Shown in pieces: positions 30,709 through 38,735 of a DNA stretch of 64,000 nt (positions are counted from its first letter, which is position 1; every line of letters starts with the position of its first letter). This DNA comes from JBBRVP01 sp038246785 (GTDB lineage Bacteria > Actinomycetota > Actinomycetes > Jiangellales > Jiangellaceae). A program made the position numbers and the translations under genes. Below the pieces are notes generated by a model, which searched no databases, was not told the DNA's origin, and saw only the letters and a program-made list of their open reading frames with translations. The stretch covers positions 1 through 64,000 of the forward strand of contig JBBRVP010000005.1 of the NCBI GenBank assembly GCA_038246785.1. Reading direction: 5' to 3'.

Positions 30709-31721
30709 CCGGTCGTGCCGCCCGCAGCGTCCGAGCCGGCGTCAGCTCCCTCGTCCGGGGGGGCGTCGGAGCGGATGTCGATCCGCCAGCCGGTGAGTCG
30801 GGCGGCCAGTCGCGCGTTCTGGCCCTCCTTGCCGATCGCCAGCGACAGCTGGAAGTCGGGGACGACGACGCGCGCTGAGCGGGTCTCGGCATCGATCACC
30901 TCCACCGAGCTGACCCGGGCCGGGCTGAGCGCCGAGGCCACGAAACGGGCTGGGTCCTCGGACCAGTCGACGATGTCGATCTTCTCGCCGTGGAGCTCGG
31001 CCATGATGGCCCGGACCCGCCGGCCCATCGGCCCGATGCAGGCTCCCTTGGCGTTGAGCCCCGCGACGCGTGACGAAACCGCGATCTTGGTGCGGTGCCC
31101 GGCCTCGCGGGCGATCGCGCCGATCTCGACGCTGCCGTCGGCGATCTCCGGCACCTCCAGGGCGAACAGCCGCTTCACCAGGCCAGGATGGCTGCGCGAC
31201 AGGGTGATCACCGGGCCCTTGAAGCCCTTGCGGACCTGGACGACGTAGCAGCGCAGTCGCGAGCCGTGGACGTACTGCTCTCCCGGCACCTGCTCCTGCT
31301 GCGGCAGGACGGCCTCCACCTTGCCGAGGTCGACCAGGACCGTGCGCGGGTCACGACCCTGCTGTACGACACCCGAGACGATCTCGCCCTCCTTGTTGAG
31401 GTACTCACCGAAGGTCAGGTCGTCCTCCGCGTCGCGCAGCCGCTGCAGGATCACCTGCTTGGCGGTGGTCGCCGCGATGCGACCGAAACCGGACGGCGTC
31501 TCCTCCCACTCCCGGACGACCTCGCCCTCCTCGTCGCGCTCTTGCGCGTAGACGGCCACGTGCCCGCTGCGCCGGTCGAGCGCGACGCGGGCGTGCGGCT
31601 GGGCGCCCTCAGTGTGGGCATAGGCGACCAGCAGAGCCTGCTCGATGGCTTCGACGACGAGGTCGAGTGAGATGTCCTTCTCGCGCTCGAGGGCGCGCAG
31701 CGCGCTCATGTCGATGTCCAC
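30705..31721 (-). CDS. nusA: Transcription termination/antitermination factor NusA
   Basis: RNA polymerase-associated factor in pausing, termination and rRNA antitermination. 338 residues with the N-terminal polymerase-binding domain, an S1 domain (GEIVSGVVQQGRDPRTVLVDLG) and two KH domains (KIAVSS...GACIGPMGRRVRAI; LAIGKEGQNARLAARLTGW). Short because actinobacterial NusA lacks the acidic repeats of E. coli. The GTG at 31721 has AGGGAG 7 nt upstream; ATG at 31709 is an alternative. Confidence 0.94.
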   Translation of the reverse strand: MDIDMSALRALEREKDISLDLVVEAIEQALLVAYAHTEGAQPHARVALDRRSGHVAVYAQERDEEGEVVREWEETPSGFGRIAATTAKQVILQRLRDAEDDLTFGEYLNKEGEIVSGVVQQGRDPRTVLVDLGKVEAVLPQQEQVPGEQYVHGSRLRCYVVQVRKGFKGPVITLSRSHPGLVKRLFALEVPEIADGSVEIGAIAREAGHRTKIAVSSRVAGLNAKGACIGPMGRRVRAIMAELHGEKIDIVDWSEDPARFVASALSPARVSSVEVIDAETRSARVVVPDFQLSLAIGKEGQNARLAARLTGWRIDIRSDAPPDEGADAGSDAAGGTTG

Positions 31722-31725
31722 CGGC

Positions 31726-32238
31726 TCACTCCCTTCCAGGCTCGGACGCGGTGCCGGACGCCGTCTCCCGCCCGAACTCCACCTGCACGCGGGCGCTCGC
31801 GACCGAGGCGTACGGCACGTCGCGGGTGTCCCCGTCGACGGCGATCCGCGCCGCCTGCTCCCCGGCCCGAACAACCCGACCGATGACGGCCCGGCCGGAG
31901 GAGTCGACGACCCGCACCAGCCGTCCCGTGCTGCGCTGCCAGTGGCGGGGGGCGGTGAGGGGACGGTCGAGGCCCGGCGACCCGACCTCGAGCACGTAGG
32001 ACTCGTCGGCGAGCGGGCCGGCGGCGTCCGTCGCGTCCAGTACGGACGACAGCTCGCGTGCCAGGTCGGCGCACTCGTCCAGAGTGACGCCACCGTCGCG
32101 GTCGACCACCACCACGAGGCGGCGGCGTCGTCCGGCCCGGTGGACGGACAGGCCCTCGAGGTCGAGACCGCGGGCTCGCGCGACCCGGTCGACCACCGGG
32201 GCGAGGAGGCTGGAGAGCAGTGTGGGGTCGAGCGACAT
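31726..32238 (-). CDS. rimP: Ribosome maturation factor RimP
   Basis: 30S assembly factor. The 170-residue protein shows LDLEGLSVHRAGRRRRLVVVVDRDGGVTLDECADLAREL split by the usual loop, the diagnostic YVLEVGSPGLDRPL and a C-terminal SH3-like domain. ATG at 32238. First gene of the rimP-nusA-ylxR-infB block; a divergent lipoprotein gene lies 118 nt away. Confidence 0.92.
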   Translation of the reverse strand: MSLDPTLLSSLLAPVVDRVARARGLDLEGLSVHRAGRRRRLVVVVDRDGGVTLDECADLARELSSVLDATDAAGPLADESYVLEVGSPGLDRPLTAPRHWQRSTGRLVRVVDSSGRAVIGRVVRAGEQAARIAVDGDTRDVPYASVASARVQVEFGRETASGTASEPGRE

Positions 32239-32342
32239 CGCTGGCTCCTCGCTCTCCAGTTGTGGTCAGGCGACCGGCGCACGGGAACCGCCAGGTGCGC
32301 CGGCCCTGCTCGTGCGCGCCGATCCTAACCGGACCGTTTCGG

Positions 32343-32348
32343 TAGCGT
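32343..32348 (+). promoter_or_regulatory. -10 box of near-leaderless lipoprotein gene
   Basis: TAGCGT is followed by only 8 nt before the ATG at 32357, so transcription would start within a base or two of the start codon. A clear -35 element is not visible. No Shine-Dalgarno sequence precedes the ATG. Confidence 0.4.
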
Positions 32349-32356
32349 CCCGGTCC

Positions 32357-32881
32357 ATGCAGCCCGCACGACCGACCCGCCGCCGCGTGCTCGTCGCCGC
32401 CGGCGGGTTCGTCGCTGGACTGGCCGCGTGCACCACCACCTCCTCGACCCTCGGACGCTCGACGCCGACTCCACCAGCGCCCGACCCGTCGCCGGACGCC
32501 GACGCGGGGCTGACCGCACGCGCGGTCGCAGACGTGCGGGCGCTCGCAGCCGCGTACGCCCGCGCGCTCACCGCAGCGCCCTCCCTGGCCACCGAGCTGC
32601 GCGCGCTGGCCGTCGAGGTGGACCGGCACCTGACCGCCCTCGGCGCCCCTTTTGCGACTCCCCCAACCGCCGGGTCGACGGCGACCCGAACGCCCGGCGG
32701 GGCCGGCCTGGCCGTCCTACGTCGGCGGCTGCAGGTCGCGGAGCGTGCCGCCGCGGGGCGGCGCCTCGCCGACAGCGTGGCCGCGGAGGACCCGCGGCTG
32801 GCCCGGCTGCTCGCCTCCATCGGCGGGAGCAACCGGATGCACGCTGTCGTCCTGACCCAGCCCCCGGCGACCCACCGATGA
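32357..32881 (+). CDS. TAT-exported lipoprotein, function unknown
   Basis: A 174-residue protein with a twin-arginine signal (TRRRVLVAAGGFVAG) and lipobox LAAC, giving Cys25 as lipidation site. The mature part is a Thr/Pro linker and then Ala/Leu/Arg-rich helices (VADVRALAAAYARALTAAP, LRRRLQVAERAAAGR). Adjacent to a DUF4439 ferritin-like gene 7 nt downstream, with which it forms a two-gene operon; such lipoproteins often precede DUF4439 genes in actinobacteria. Role unknown. Confidence 0.7.
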   Translation: MQPARPTRRRVLVAAGGFVAGLAACTTTSSTLGRSTPTPPAPDPSPDADAGLTARAVADVRALAAAYARALTAAPSLATELRALAVEVDRHLTALGAPFATPPTAGSTATRTPGGAGLAVLRRRLQVAERAAAGRRLADSVAAEDPRLARLLASIGGSNRMHAVVLTQPPATHR

Positions 32882-32888
32882 GTCCGCG

Positions 32889-33305
32889 ATGAGCATCGTC
32901 GCGGCGCAGGCCGCCTTGGCCGGGGAGCACGCCACGCTCTATGCGTACGGCGTCGCCGGTGCCCAGCTGACCGACGGCGAGCGGGAGCGTGCCCTGCAGG
33001 GCCTCACGGCGCACAGAGCTGCCCGCGACGACCTCGCCGGGCTCGTGCGGGCCGAGGGCGGCGAGCCGGTGGGTCCCCTGCCGGGATACGCCCTGCCGTT
33101 CCCGGTCGAGGACGCCGCCACCGCGCACCGGCTGCTCGCCCGGGTCGAGGGACGGCTCGCCGACCTCTACGGCGATCTGGTCGCCAGCGAGTCCGGCAGC
33201 TCGCGGCGGCTGGCCGCTACCGGGCTGGCCGCGGCCGCCGAGCAGGCGGCCGTCTGGGGTGGCCGCTCCGAGGCCTTTCCGGGCTTCGTCGAGCCACCCA
33301 CCTGA
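32889..33305 (+). CDS. DUF4439 ferritin-like domain protein
   Basis: A 138-residue four-helix protein. AQAALAGEHATLYAYGVAGAQL, LTAHRAARDDLAGLVRAEGG and the C-terminal EQAAVWGG are typical of DUF4439, a ferritin-like family of unknown function found in actinobacteria. The Glu-x-x-His-like pattern in GEHATLYAYG recalls ferritin metal ligands, but a complete di-iron set is not evident. Cotranscribed with the upstream lipoprotein. Confidence 0.78.
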   Translation: MSIVAAQAALAGEHATLYAYGVAGAQLTDGERERALQGLTAHRAARDDLAGLVRAEGGEPVGPLPGYALPFPVEDAATAHRLLARVEGRLADLYGDLVASESGSSRRLAATGLAAAAEQAAVWGGRSEAFPGFVEPPT

Positions 33306-33316
33306 ATCGTCGCGAC

Positions 33317-33334
33317 GAGCCCATCGCCGGGCTC
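33317..33334. terminator. Hairpin between DUF4439 and HAD genes
   Basis: GAGCCC (33317-33322) and GGGCTC (33329-33334) pair around a 6-nt loop in the 27-nt gap between convergent genes, the right arm overlapping the HAD stop codon. It could serve both strands, but the stem is short. Confidence 0.4.
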
Positions 33335-34136
33335 AGGCAGGGACCCCGTCGTCCTGCCGCGCAGCCTGGGCCCGCCAGGCGTCGACGAGACCGAGCACGT
33401 CGGCGAGCCGGTCGACGACGGCGTCCGCCTCGTGCTCGGCGATGCCCTCCTGCTCGGCCGGGATGACGCTGTGCGGGACGAGTACGGCGCGCATGCCCAC
33501 GGACTTGGCACCGTGGACGTCGTCGAAGGGGCGGTCGCCGACGAACACGGCCTGCGTCGGGTCGTCGACGCCGACCGCGTGCAGGGCGGCCCGGAACGAC
33601 TCCGGGTGTGGCTTCGTCCAGGCGATCTCGCTGGTGTAAACGGCGCCATCGATGAGGTCCAGCACGCCGTCGCGGCGGAAGACCTCCTCGTGGTGCCCCC
33701 TGGGCCACACCGTGTTGGACAGCACGCCCACCCTGACGCCACGCTCGCGCAGCCGCCTGAACAGGGGCACGACGTCGGGGTCGGTGTAGGTGTGCGGCTC
33801 CCACCAGGCCTGGTAGGCGCGGACGGCGCGCTGGTGTGCGGGTCCCGACGGATCGAGGCCGGCTGCGCGGACCACCGCCTCCAGTGTCGAGGACCGGTGC
33901 TCCTTGAGCGTCAGGCGCCAGGCTGCGTCCTCGGCCTCGCGCAAGGCCGCGGCCACGTCGTCGCCGTGCGCAGGGTCGTAGGCCACGGCGTACGCCACCC
34001 ACGGCTCGTGCGGGTCGATGGTGTGCCACGGGGTGAGGGTGCCGCCCCAGTCGAACACCACGGCGTTCACGCACGTCGTCACCGGCACGTCGTCACCGGC
34101 ACGTCGGCACCGGCACGTCGGCACCGGCACGGTCAT
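33333..34136 (-). CDS. HAD-superfamily hydrolase
   Basis: A phosphatase-like haloacid dehalogenase fold. Motif I is VFDWGGTLTPW (nucleophile Asp, but Gly-Gly replaces the usual D-G-T second Asp by W-G-G-T), motif II VLSNT, motif III Lys in WTKPHPESF and motif IV VFVGDRPFDDVHGAKSVG. The second motif-I aspartate is missing, as in some HAD subfamilies. ATG at 34136 overlaps the proS stop in ATGA, giving 267 residues; GTG at 34082 would remove an unusual repeat-encoded N-terminus and start right before the fold. Substrate unknown. Confidence 0.8.
   Translation of the reverse strand: MTVPVPTCRCRRAGDDVPVTTCVNAVVFDWGGTLTPWHTIDPHEPWVAYAVAYDPAHGDDVAAALREAEDAAWRLTLKEHRSSTLEAVVRAAGLDPSGPAHQRAVRAYQAWWEPHTYTDPDVVPLFRRLRERGVRVGVLSNTVWPRGHHEEVFRRDGVLDLIDGAVYTSEIAWTKPHPESFRAALHAVGVDDPTQAVFVGDRPFDDVHGAKSVGMRAVLVPHSVIPAEQEGIAEHEADAVVDRLADVLGLVDAWRAQAARQDDGVPA
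34071..34130. repeat. 14-bp tandem repeat at the HAD gene 5' end
   Basis: Three 14-bp units ACCGGCACGTCGKC (34081-34094, 34095-34108, 34109-34122) are flanked by partial units on both sides. The second and third copies are identical. The unit length is not a multiple of three, so gain or loss of one unit would shift the frame between the ATG at 34136 and the HAD fold, but not from the GTG at 34082. Confidence 0.85.
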
Positions 34137-35893
34137 GGGCGGCACAGCGCCACGACGTGGTCGACGAGGTCGTCCACGGCGACGTCCGCGCGCTCGCCGC
34201 TGGCGCGGTCGCGCACCTCGACCATCCCCTCGGACAGGCCCCGGCCGACGACGAGCAGCGTCGGCACCCCGAGCAGCTCCGCGTCGTTGAACTTCACTCC
34301 CGCCGAGGCCTTGCGGTCGTCGACCAGGACGCGCACGTCGCGCCCGTCGAGCTCGCTCGCCAGCCGGTCGGCCTCGGCGAGGATCTCGTCGTCCTTGCCG
34401 GTGACGACAACATGCACGTCCGCAGGTGCGACCTCACGCGGCCAGCACAGCCCCTTCGCGTCGTGGGTCGACTCGGCGATCGCGGCCACGGCACGCGACA
34501 CCCCGACTCCGTAGGACCCCATCGTCACGACGACCTGCCGGCCGAGCTCGTCGAGGACGGTCAGCCCCAACGCCTGGGAGTACTTGCGGCCCAGCTGGAA
34601 GATGTGGCCCATCTCGATGCCGCGCGCGGTGACCAGTGCGCCGCCGCAGCGCGGGCAGGGGTCGCCCTCGCGTACCTCGGCCGCCTCGATCGTGCCGTCG
34701 GCGGTGAAGTCGCGGCCAGCGACCAGCCCCAGGACGTGGCGTCCCGCCGCGTCGGCGCCGGTGACCCAGTGCGTGCCGGGCACCACCCGTGGGTCGAGCA
34801 GGTACCGGATGCCGGTCGGGCCATCAGTGCCGAGCACGCCGGGACCGAGGTAGCCCTTGGCCAGCAGGGGGCGGGCGGCGAAGTCGTCCTCGGTGAACGC
34901 CTCCACCTCGGCCGGATCGATCTGGGCGGCCAGCCGCTTCGGATCCACCTCCCGGTCGCCGGGGAGGCCGATGGCGAGCGGCTCACGGCGGCCGCCGGGC
35001 TGCCGGACGACCACGAGAACGTTCTTCAGGGTGTCGGCGGCGTGCCAGGGGCGGTCCGCGCGCGGGAACCGTTCGTTGAGGCAGTCGACGAGCGTCTCGA
35101 TCGTCGGCGTGCCGGGCGTGTCCTCGACGTGCGCCGGCGGCAGGTCGTCGTGCGGCTGGTGCTCGGGCACGGGGACCCGCACCGCCTCGACGTTAGCGGC
35201 GTAGTCACAGGTGATGCACCGTACGTAGGTGTCCTCCCCCACCGCGGCGTTGGCGAGGAACTCCTCGCTGGCCGAGCCGCCCATGGCACCCGACATGGCC
35301 GCGACGATGACGTAGTCCAGTCCCAGCCGGTCGAAGATGCGGACGTACGCGGCGCGGTGGGCCTGGTAGGAGACGAGGAACGCCTCGTCGCTGACGTCGA
35401 AGGAGTACGAGTCCTTCATGACGAACTCGCGGCCGCGCAGGATGCCGGCCCGGGGCCGCGGCTCGTCGCGGTACTTGGTCTGGATCTGGTAGAGCGATAG
35501 CGGGAGGTCCTTGTACGAGGAGTAGAGGTCCTTCACCAGCAGGGTGAACATCTCCTCATGGGTCGGCCCCAGCAGGTAGTCGGCACCCTTGCGGTCAGTG
35601 AGCCGGAACACGTTGTCGCCGTACTCCCCCCAGCGCCCGCTCGCCTCGTACGGCTCTTTGGGCAGCAGCGCCGGGAAGTGGACCTCCTGGGCGCCCATGG
35701 CGTCCATCTCCTCGCGGACGATGCGCTCCACGTTGTGCAGCACCTTCAGCCCAAGCGGCAGCCACGAGTAGACACCGGGCGCCGCCCGGCGGACGTACCC
35801 AGCGCGGACCAACAGCCGGTGACTCGGCACCTCGGCGTCGGCCGGGTCCTCGCGCAGCGTGCGCAGGAACAGGGTCGACATCCGAAGGATCAC
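34133..35893 (-). CDS. proS: Prolyl-tRNA synthetase (bacterial type, with INS editing domain)
   Basis: Class II aminoacyl-tRNA synthetase of 586 residues. Motif 2 region KYRDEPRPRAGILRGREFVMKDSYSF and motif 3 GSYGVGVSRAVAAIAE are intact, with the editing insertion between them (about 225-400) and the anticodon-binding domain at the end. The GTG at 35893 (ILRMSTLFLRTLREDPADAEVPSH) has a GGAGG site 6 nt upstream. It overlaps the HAD gene by four bases. Located near ispG/dxr as in other actinobacteria. Confidence 0.95.
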   Translation of the reverse strand: MILRMSTLFLRTLREDPADAEVPSHRLLVRAGYVRRAAPGVYSWLPLGLKVLHNVERIVREEMDAMGAQEVHFPALLPKEPYEASGRWGEYGDNVFRLTDRKGADYLLGPTHEEMFTLLVKDLYSSYKDLPLSLYQIQTKYRDEPRPRAGILRGREFVMKDSYSFDVSDEAFLVSYQAHRAAYVRIFDRLGLDYVIVAAMSGAMGGSASEEFLANAAVGEDTYVRCITCDYAANVEAVRVPVPEHQPHDDLPPAHVEDTPGTPTIETLVDCLNERFPRADRPWHAADTLKNVLVVVRQPGGRREPLAIGLPGDREVDPKRLAAQIDPAEVEAFTEDDFAARPLLAKGYLGPGVLGTDGPTGIRYLLDPRVVPGTHWVTGADAAGRHVLGLVAGRDFTADGTIEAAEVREGDPCPRCGGALVTARGIEMGHIFQLGRKYSQALGLTVLDELGRQVVVTMGSYGVGVSRAVAAIAESTHDAKGLCWPREVAPADVHVVVTGKDDEILAEADRLASELDGRDVRVLVDDRKASAGVKFNDAELLGVPTLLVVGRGLSEGMVEVRDRASGERADVAVDDLVDHVVALCRP

Positions 35894-35966
35894 GTCCGGC
35901 CTCCTTGTTCGGGGACCCGGCGAGCCTACCGACGGGCCGGGCCGCGGATCGATCGAGAATCGGAGG

Positions 35967-36532
35967 TCAGCGGCCGAGCGGCAGGTCGGCCGCGAGGAGG
36001 AGGTATGCGTCGTCCGGCCCGTCACCGAAGCGGACCCGGCACGCCTCCCGGAACCCGAAGCGCGCGTAGAAGCTGCGGGCGGGGTTGGCGCCGTCCTGCG
36101 TCGAGCACACCACCCGCGGGTGCGACAGACCGGCGGTAAGCCGAAGCAGCAGCGCCCGCCCCAGGCCGGCTCCCTGCTGGCTCGGCGCCACCATCAGCTC
36201 GACCAGGCACCAGGCGCCGTCGAGCAAGGCCTCCTGGTCCACGGCGCGCAGGGCCGGCGAGACGTGGCCGGCCCACCAGCCGTCGGGAGCTTCCTCGTAG
36301 CCGTACCCGAAACCGTCCAGCCGGCCGTCCGGCGCTCCGCGAGCACCGCGCGGAACCCCGGACGCCCGGCATGCCGCCGGACGACCTCGACCCGCTCGGG
36401 AGCGACCGCCAGGCCGGTGGCCCCGCCGAGCGCCACCCGCATGAGGTCGACGAGTTCGGGCGCCCGCTCGGCCAGCTCGTTGCCGTCGGCCGTGCGGAGG
36501 CGGACGGCACCGGCGGCGGCTCCGTCGCTCAT
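35967..36532 (-). pseudogene. GNAT acetyltransferase gene broken by a -1 frameshift
   Basis: The frame starting at ATG 36532 (overlapping the MFS stop in ATGA) gives a GNAT-like first half ending GFRAVLAE. The matching second half is in another frame: DGRLDGFGYGYEEAPDGWWAGH, then ELMVAPSQQGAGLGRALLLRLTAG with the acetyl-CoA loop and SFYARFGFREACR. The frames join if one base is added between about 36325 and 36340. The 566-nt span is one short of a multiple of three. Either an authentic single-base deletion or a sequence error. Both halves look well conserved, so any inactivation is recent. Confidence 0.75.
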
Positions 36533-37842
36533 GCTGCGGCGGGCGTCACGACGCGCCCGGCGGTGCGCAGCGGACCGAGCCAGGCAACGGCCCCGGCGAC
36601 GGCGATGATCCCGGCCGGCACCACCATCCCGACCACAGGTCCGTACCGCTCGGCGAGCAGCCCCCCGAGGGCCGCACCCAGCGGCCAGCCGAGGCCGAAG
36701 GCGATCATCCGACCGGTCGTGTTGACCCGTCCCTGCAGGTGCGCGGGCGTTGCCTGCTGTCGCACCGTCACCGCGTTGACGATGACCACCATGTAGGCCA
36801 CTCCCCACATCGCGAAAAGCGTGGCAGCCACGGCCCACTGCCCGGCCAGGGGAGTGAGGATGCCCAGCACGCCGGAGGCGGGCAGCGCCAGCAAGGTGAC
36901 CCGCGGTCCACCAACCCGGCGGGTCAGCCCGGGCAGCAACGCGGTGCCAATGACCGCGCCCGCCCCCCAGGAGCCGTAGGGCACGCCGAGCCGCCAGTCG
37001 CCCTGGCGCACCCCCAGGACACGGTCCGCCCACACGACGAGCAGGGCGACGAACGCGCCCCCGCCGACGGACTGCAGGCTGCCCAGCCATGTCATGGTGC
37101 GCACGAGCCGGTGCTGCCACAGGAAGCTCAGTCCTTCGCGGATGTCCGCGCGCACGGTCGCGGCGGCGCGCGGTCCGGCGTCGAGGGGCCGCCGGATCGT
37201 CGAAACCAGCAGCGCCGACGCGACGAAGGTCAGGGCGTCCACCGCCAGCAGGTCCGAGGGGTGCGCGACGGCCAGCGTCAGCCCGGCCAGCAACGGCGTC
37301 ACGACGTCGAGAGCCGATGCGGTGCCGAACACGAGGGAGTTGGCCGACGGCAGTCGCGCGGACCCGACGAGTGCCGGGAGGGACGCGAAGTTGGCGGCGT
37401 CGAAGAAGACGAACATGCCCTGGGCGGCGAACGCGACGACGAGCACGTGCACCGGGCTCAGCACGCCGAGGTGGTACGCCAGCGGCACCGAGGCGATGAG
37501 CACCCCGCTGGCCAGGTCGGTGCCCACCATCAGCCGGATACGGGGCAGCCGGTCGGCGGCGGCGCCGGCGAACAGGCCCAGCAGCAGGTACGGCACGGCG
37601 TCGGCCACGGTGACGAGCGCGGTCCACAGGGGCGACCGGGTCAGTCCGTAGACGAGCACCGGCATCGCGACGAACGTCACCCCGGAGCCGGCGTAGGACA
37701 CGGATCGGGCGGCGAAGTAGCGACGGAAGTCGCGGTCTGCGCGGAGCGGGCGCCAGCCGCCGTCAGCCGCCGGTCTGCCGCCGCCCGGGGATCCGCCCGT
37801 GGATCCGCCCGTGGCCGGGCCTCCCGTCGCCGGTCCGCTCAC
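36529..37842 (-). CDS. MFS transporter (MFS_3 / enterobactin-exporter-like)
   Basis: A 437-residue protein with about twelve hydrophobic helices after a Gly/Pro-rich tail of 30 residues. The order of helices and the motif GLFAGAAADRLPRIRLMVGTDL between helices 2 and 3, and the central loop ADIREGLSFLWQHRLVRTM, are typical of the MFS_3 (EntS-like) exporter group. Substrate unknown. GTG start 13 nt after the GNAT gene; stop overlaps the broken GNAT gene. Confidence 0.85.
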   Translation of the reverse strand: MSGPATGGPATGGSTGGSPGGGRPAADGGWRPLRADRDFRRYFAARSVSYAGSGVTFVAMPVLVYGLTRSPLWTALVTVADAVPYLLLGLFAGAAADRLPRIRLMVGTDLASGVLIASVPLAYHLGVLSPVHVLVVAFAAQGMFVFFDAANFASLPALVGSARLPSANSLVFGTASALDVVTPLLAGLTLAVAHPSDLLAVDALTFVASALLVSTIRRPLDAGPRAAATVRADIREGLSFLWQHRLVRTMTWLGSLQSVGGGAFVALLVVWADRVLGVRQGDWRLGVPYGSWGAGAVIGTALLPGLTRRVGGPRVTLLALPASGVLGILTPLAGQWAVAATLFAMWGVAYMVVIVNAVTVRQQATPAHLQGRVNTTGRMIAFGLGWPLGAALGGLLAERYGPVVGMVVPAGIIAVAGAVAWLGPLRTAGRVVTPAAA

Positions 37843-37855
37843 CGCGATCCGGCCC

Positions 37856-38683
37856 TCACAGGAGCACCGTGGCGAACGTCCCGACCTGCTCGAAGCCGGC
37901 CCGGCGGTAGGCAGCCAGTGCGGGGGCGTTGAAGTGGTTGACGTACAGGCTCACCCAGGGAGCGAGCCGCGCACGGGCGTGGCAGGCCACCGCCGCCATG
38001 CCCCCCGCGGCCAGCCCCTCGCCGCGGCGCCGCGGGGCCACCCACACGCCCTGCACCTGGCAGACCGACTCGCCCACCGCCCCGACCTCGGCCTTGAAGA
38101 CGACGCCGTGCTCGTCGAAGCGGGCGAAGGACCGGCCGGCGCGTACCAGGTCGGCGACGGCGGAGCGGTACTGCGCCTCACCGCCGGGCGAGTACGGGGG
38201 GACTCCGACCTCCTCGGTGAACATCGCCGCGCAGGCCGGCACGAGCAGGTCCAGGTCGGCCGTCTCGGTGGGGCGCACCTGCGGGTCCGGCGCAAGCCGC
38301 GGCGCGTCGCGCAGCAGCATGAGCGGCTGGCACATCCGCTCCTCGCGGGCCGGTCCCCAGCCGGGACGCAGCCGGCTCCACAGAGCCGCGACGACGTCGG
38401 CCGGCCCTACCACGCTGCCGCAGCGGCGCCCCGCGCGCAGCGCCTGGCGGGCGAAGGCGACCACGGACTGGGGTGTGGCCTCGACCGGTGCGAGGTTGCC
38501 GCCGGAGTAGCACGCCGAGACCAGGCTGCCGCCGACCTCGTAGCCCCACACCTGGCCGACCAGCCGCCACGGGTCGAGCCCGCTGCCCGCCAGCTGCGCG
38601 GCGACGAACACGTTGGCGACCGGGTCGCGCGCGCACAGCTCGCCCAAGGCAGCCGCGTCGGCCGGGCCGAGGCGCCGCAGCAC
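37856..38683 (-). CDS. GNAT-family protein (DUF4081-type N-terminal half)
   Basis: A 275-residue two-domain protein. The N-terminal half (LGELCARDPVANVFVAAQLAG) resembles DUF4081, and the C-terminal half is an acetyltransferase with VQGVWVAPRRRGEGLAAGGMAAV as acetyl-CoA loop and SLYVNHFNAPALAAYRRAGFEQVGTFATVLL at the end. A gene of this architecture commonly follows ispG in actinobacteria. The GTG start at 38683 leaves 52 nt to ispG. Substrate unknown. Confidence 0.85.
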   Translation of the reverse strand: MLRRLGPADAAALGELCARDPVANVFVAAQLAGSGLDPWRLVGQVWGYEVGGSLVSACYSGGNLAPVEATPQSVVAFARQALRAGRRCGSVVGPADVVAALWSRLRPGWGPAREERMCQPLMLLRDAPRLAPDPQVRPTETADLDLLVPACAAMFTEEVGVPPYSPGGEAQYRSAVADLVRAGRSFARFDEHGVVFKAEVGAVGESVCQVQGVWVAPRRRGEGLAAGGMAAVACHARARLAPWVSLYVNHFNAPALAAYRRAGFEQVGTFATVLL

Positions 38684-38735
38684 CCCGGCACCGGTGTCGC
38701 GGGCCGCGGTGGTCAGCCCCGCTCCCCGGCCGGGA

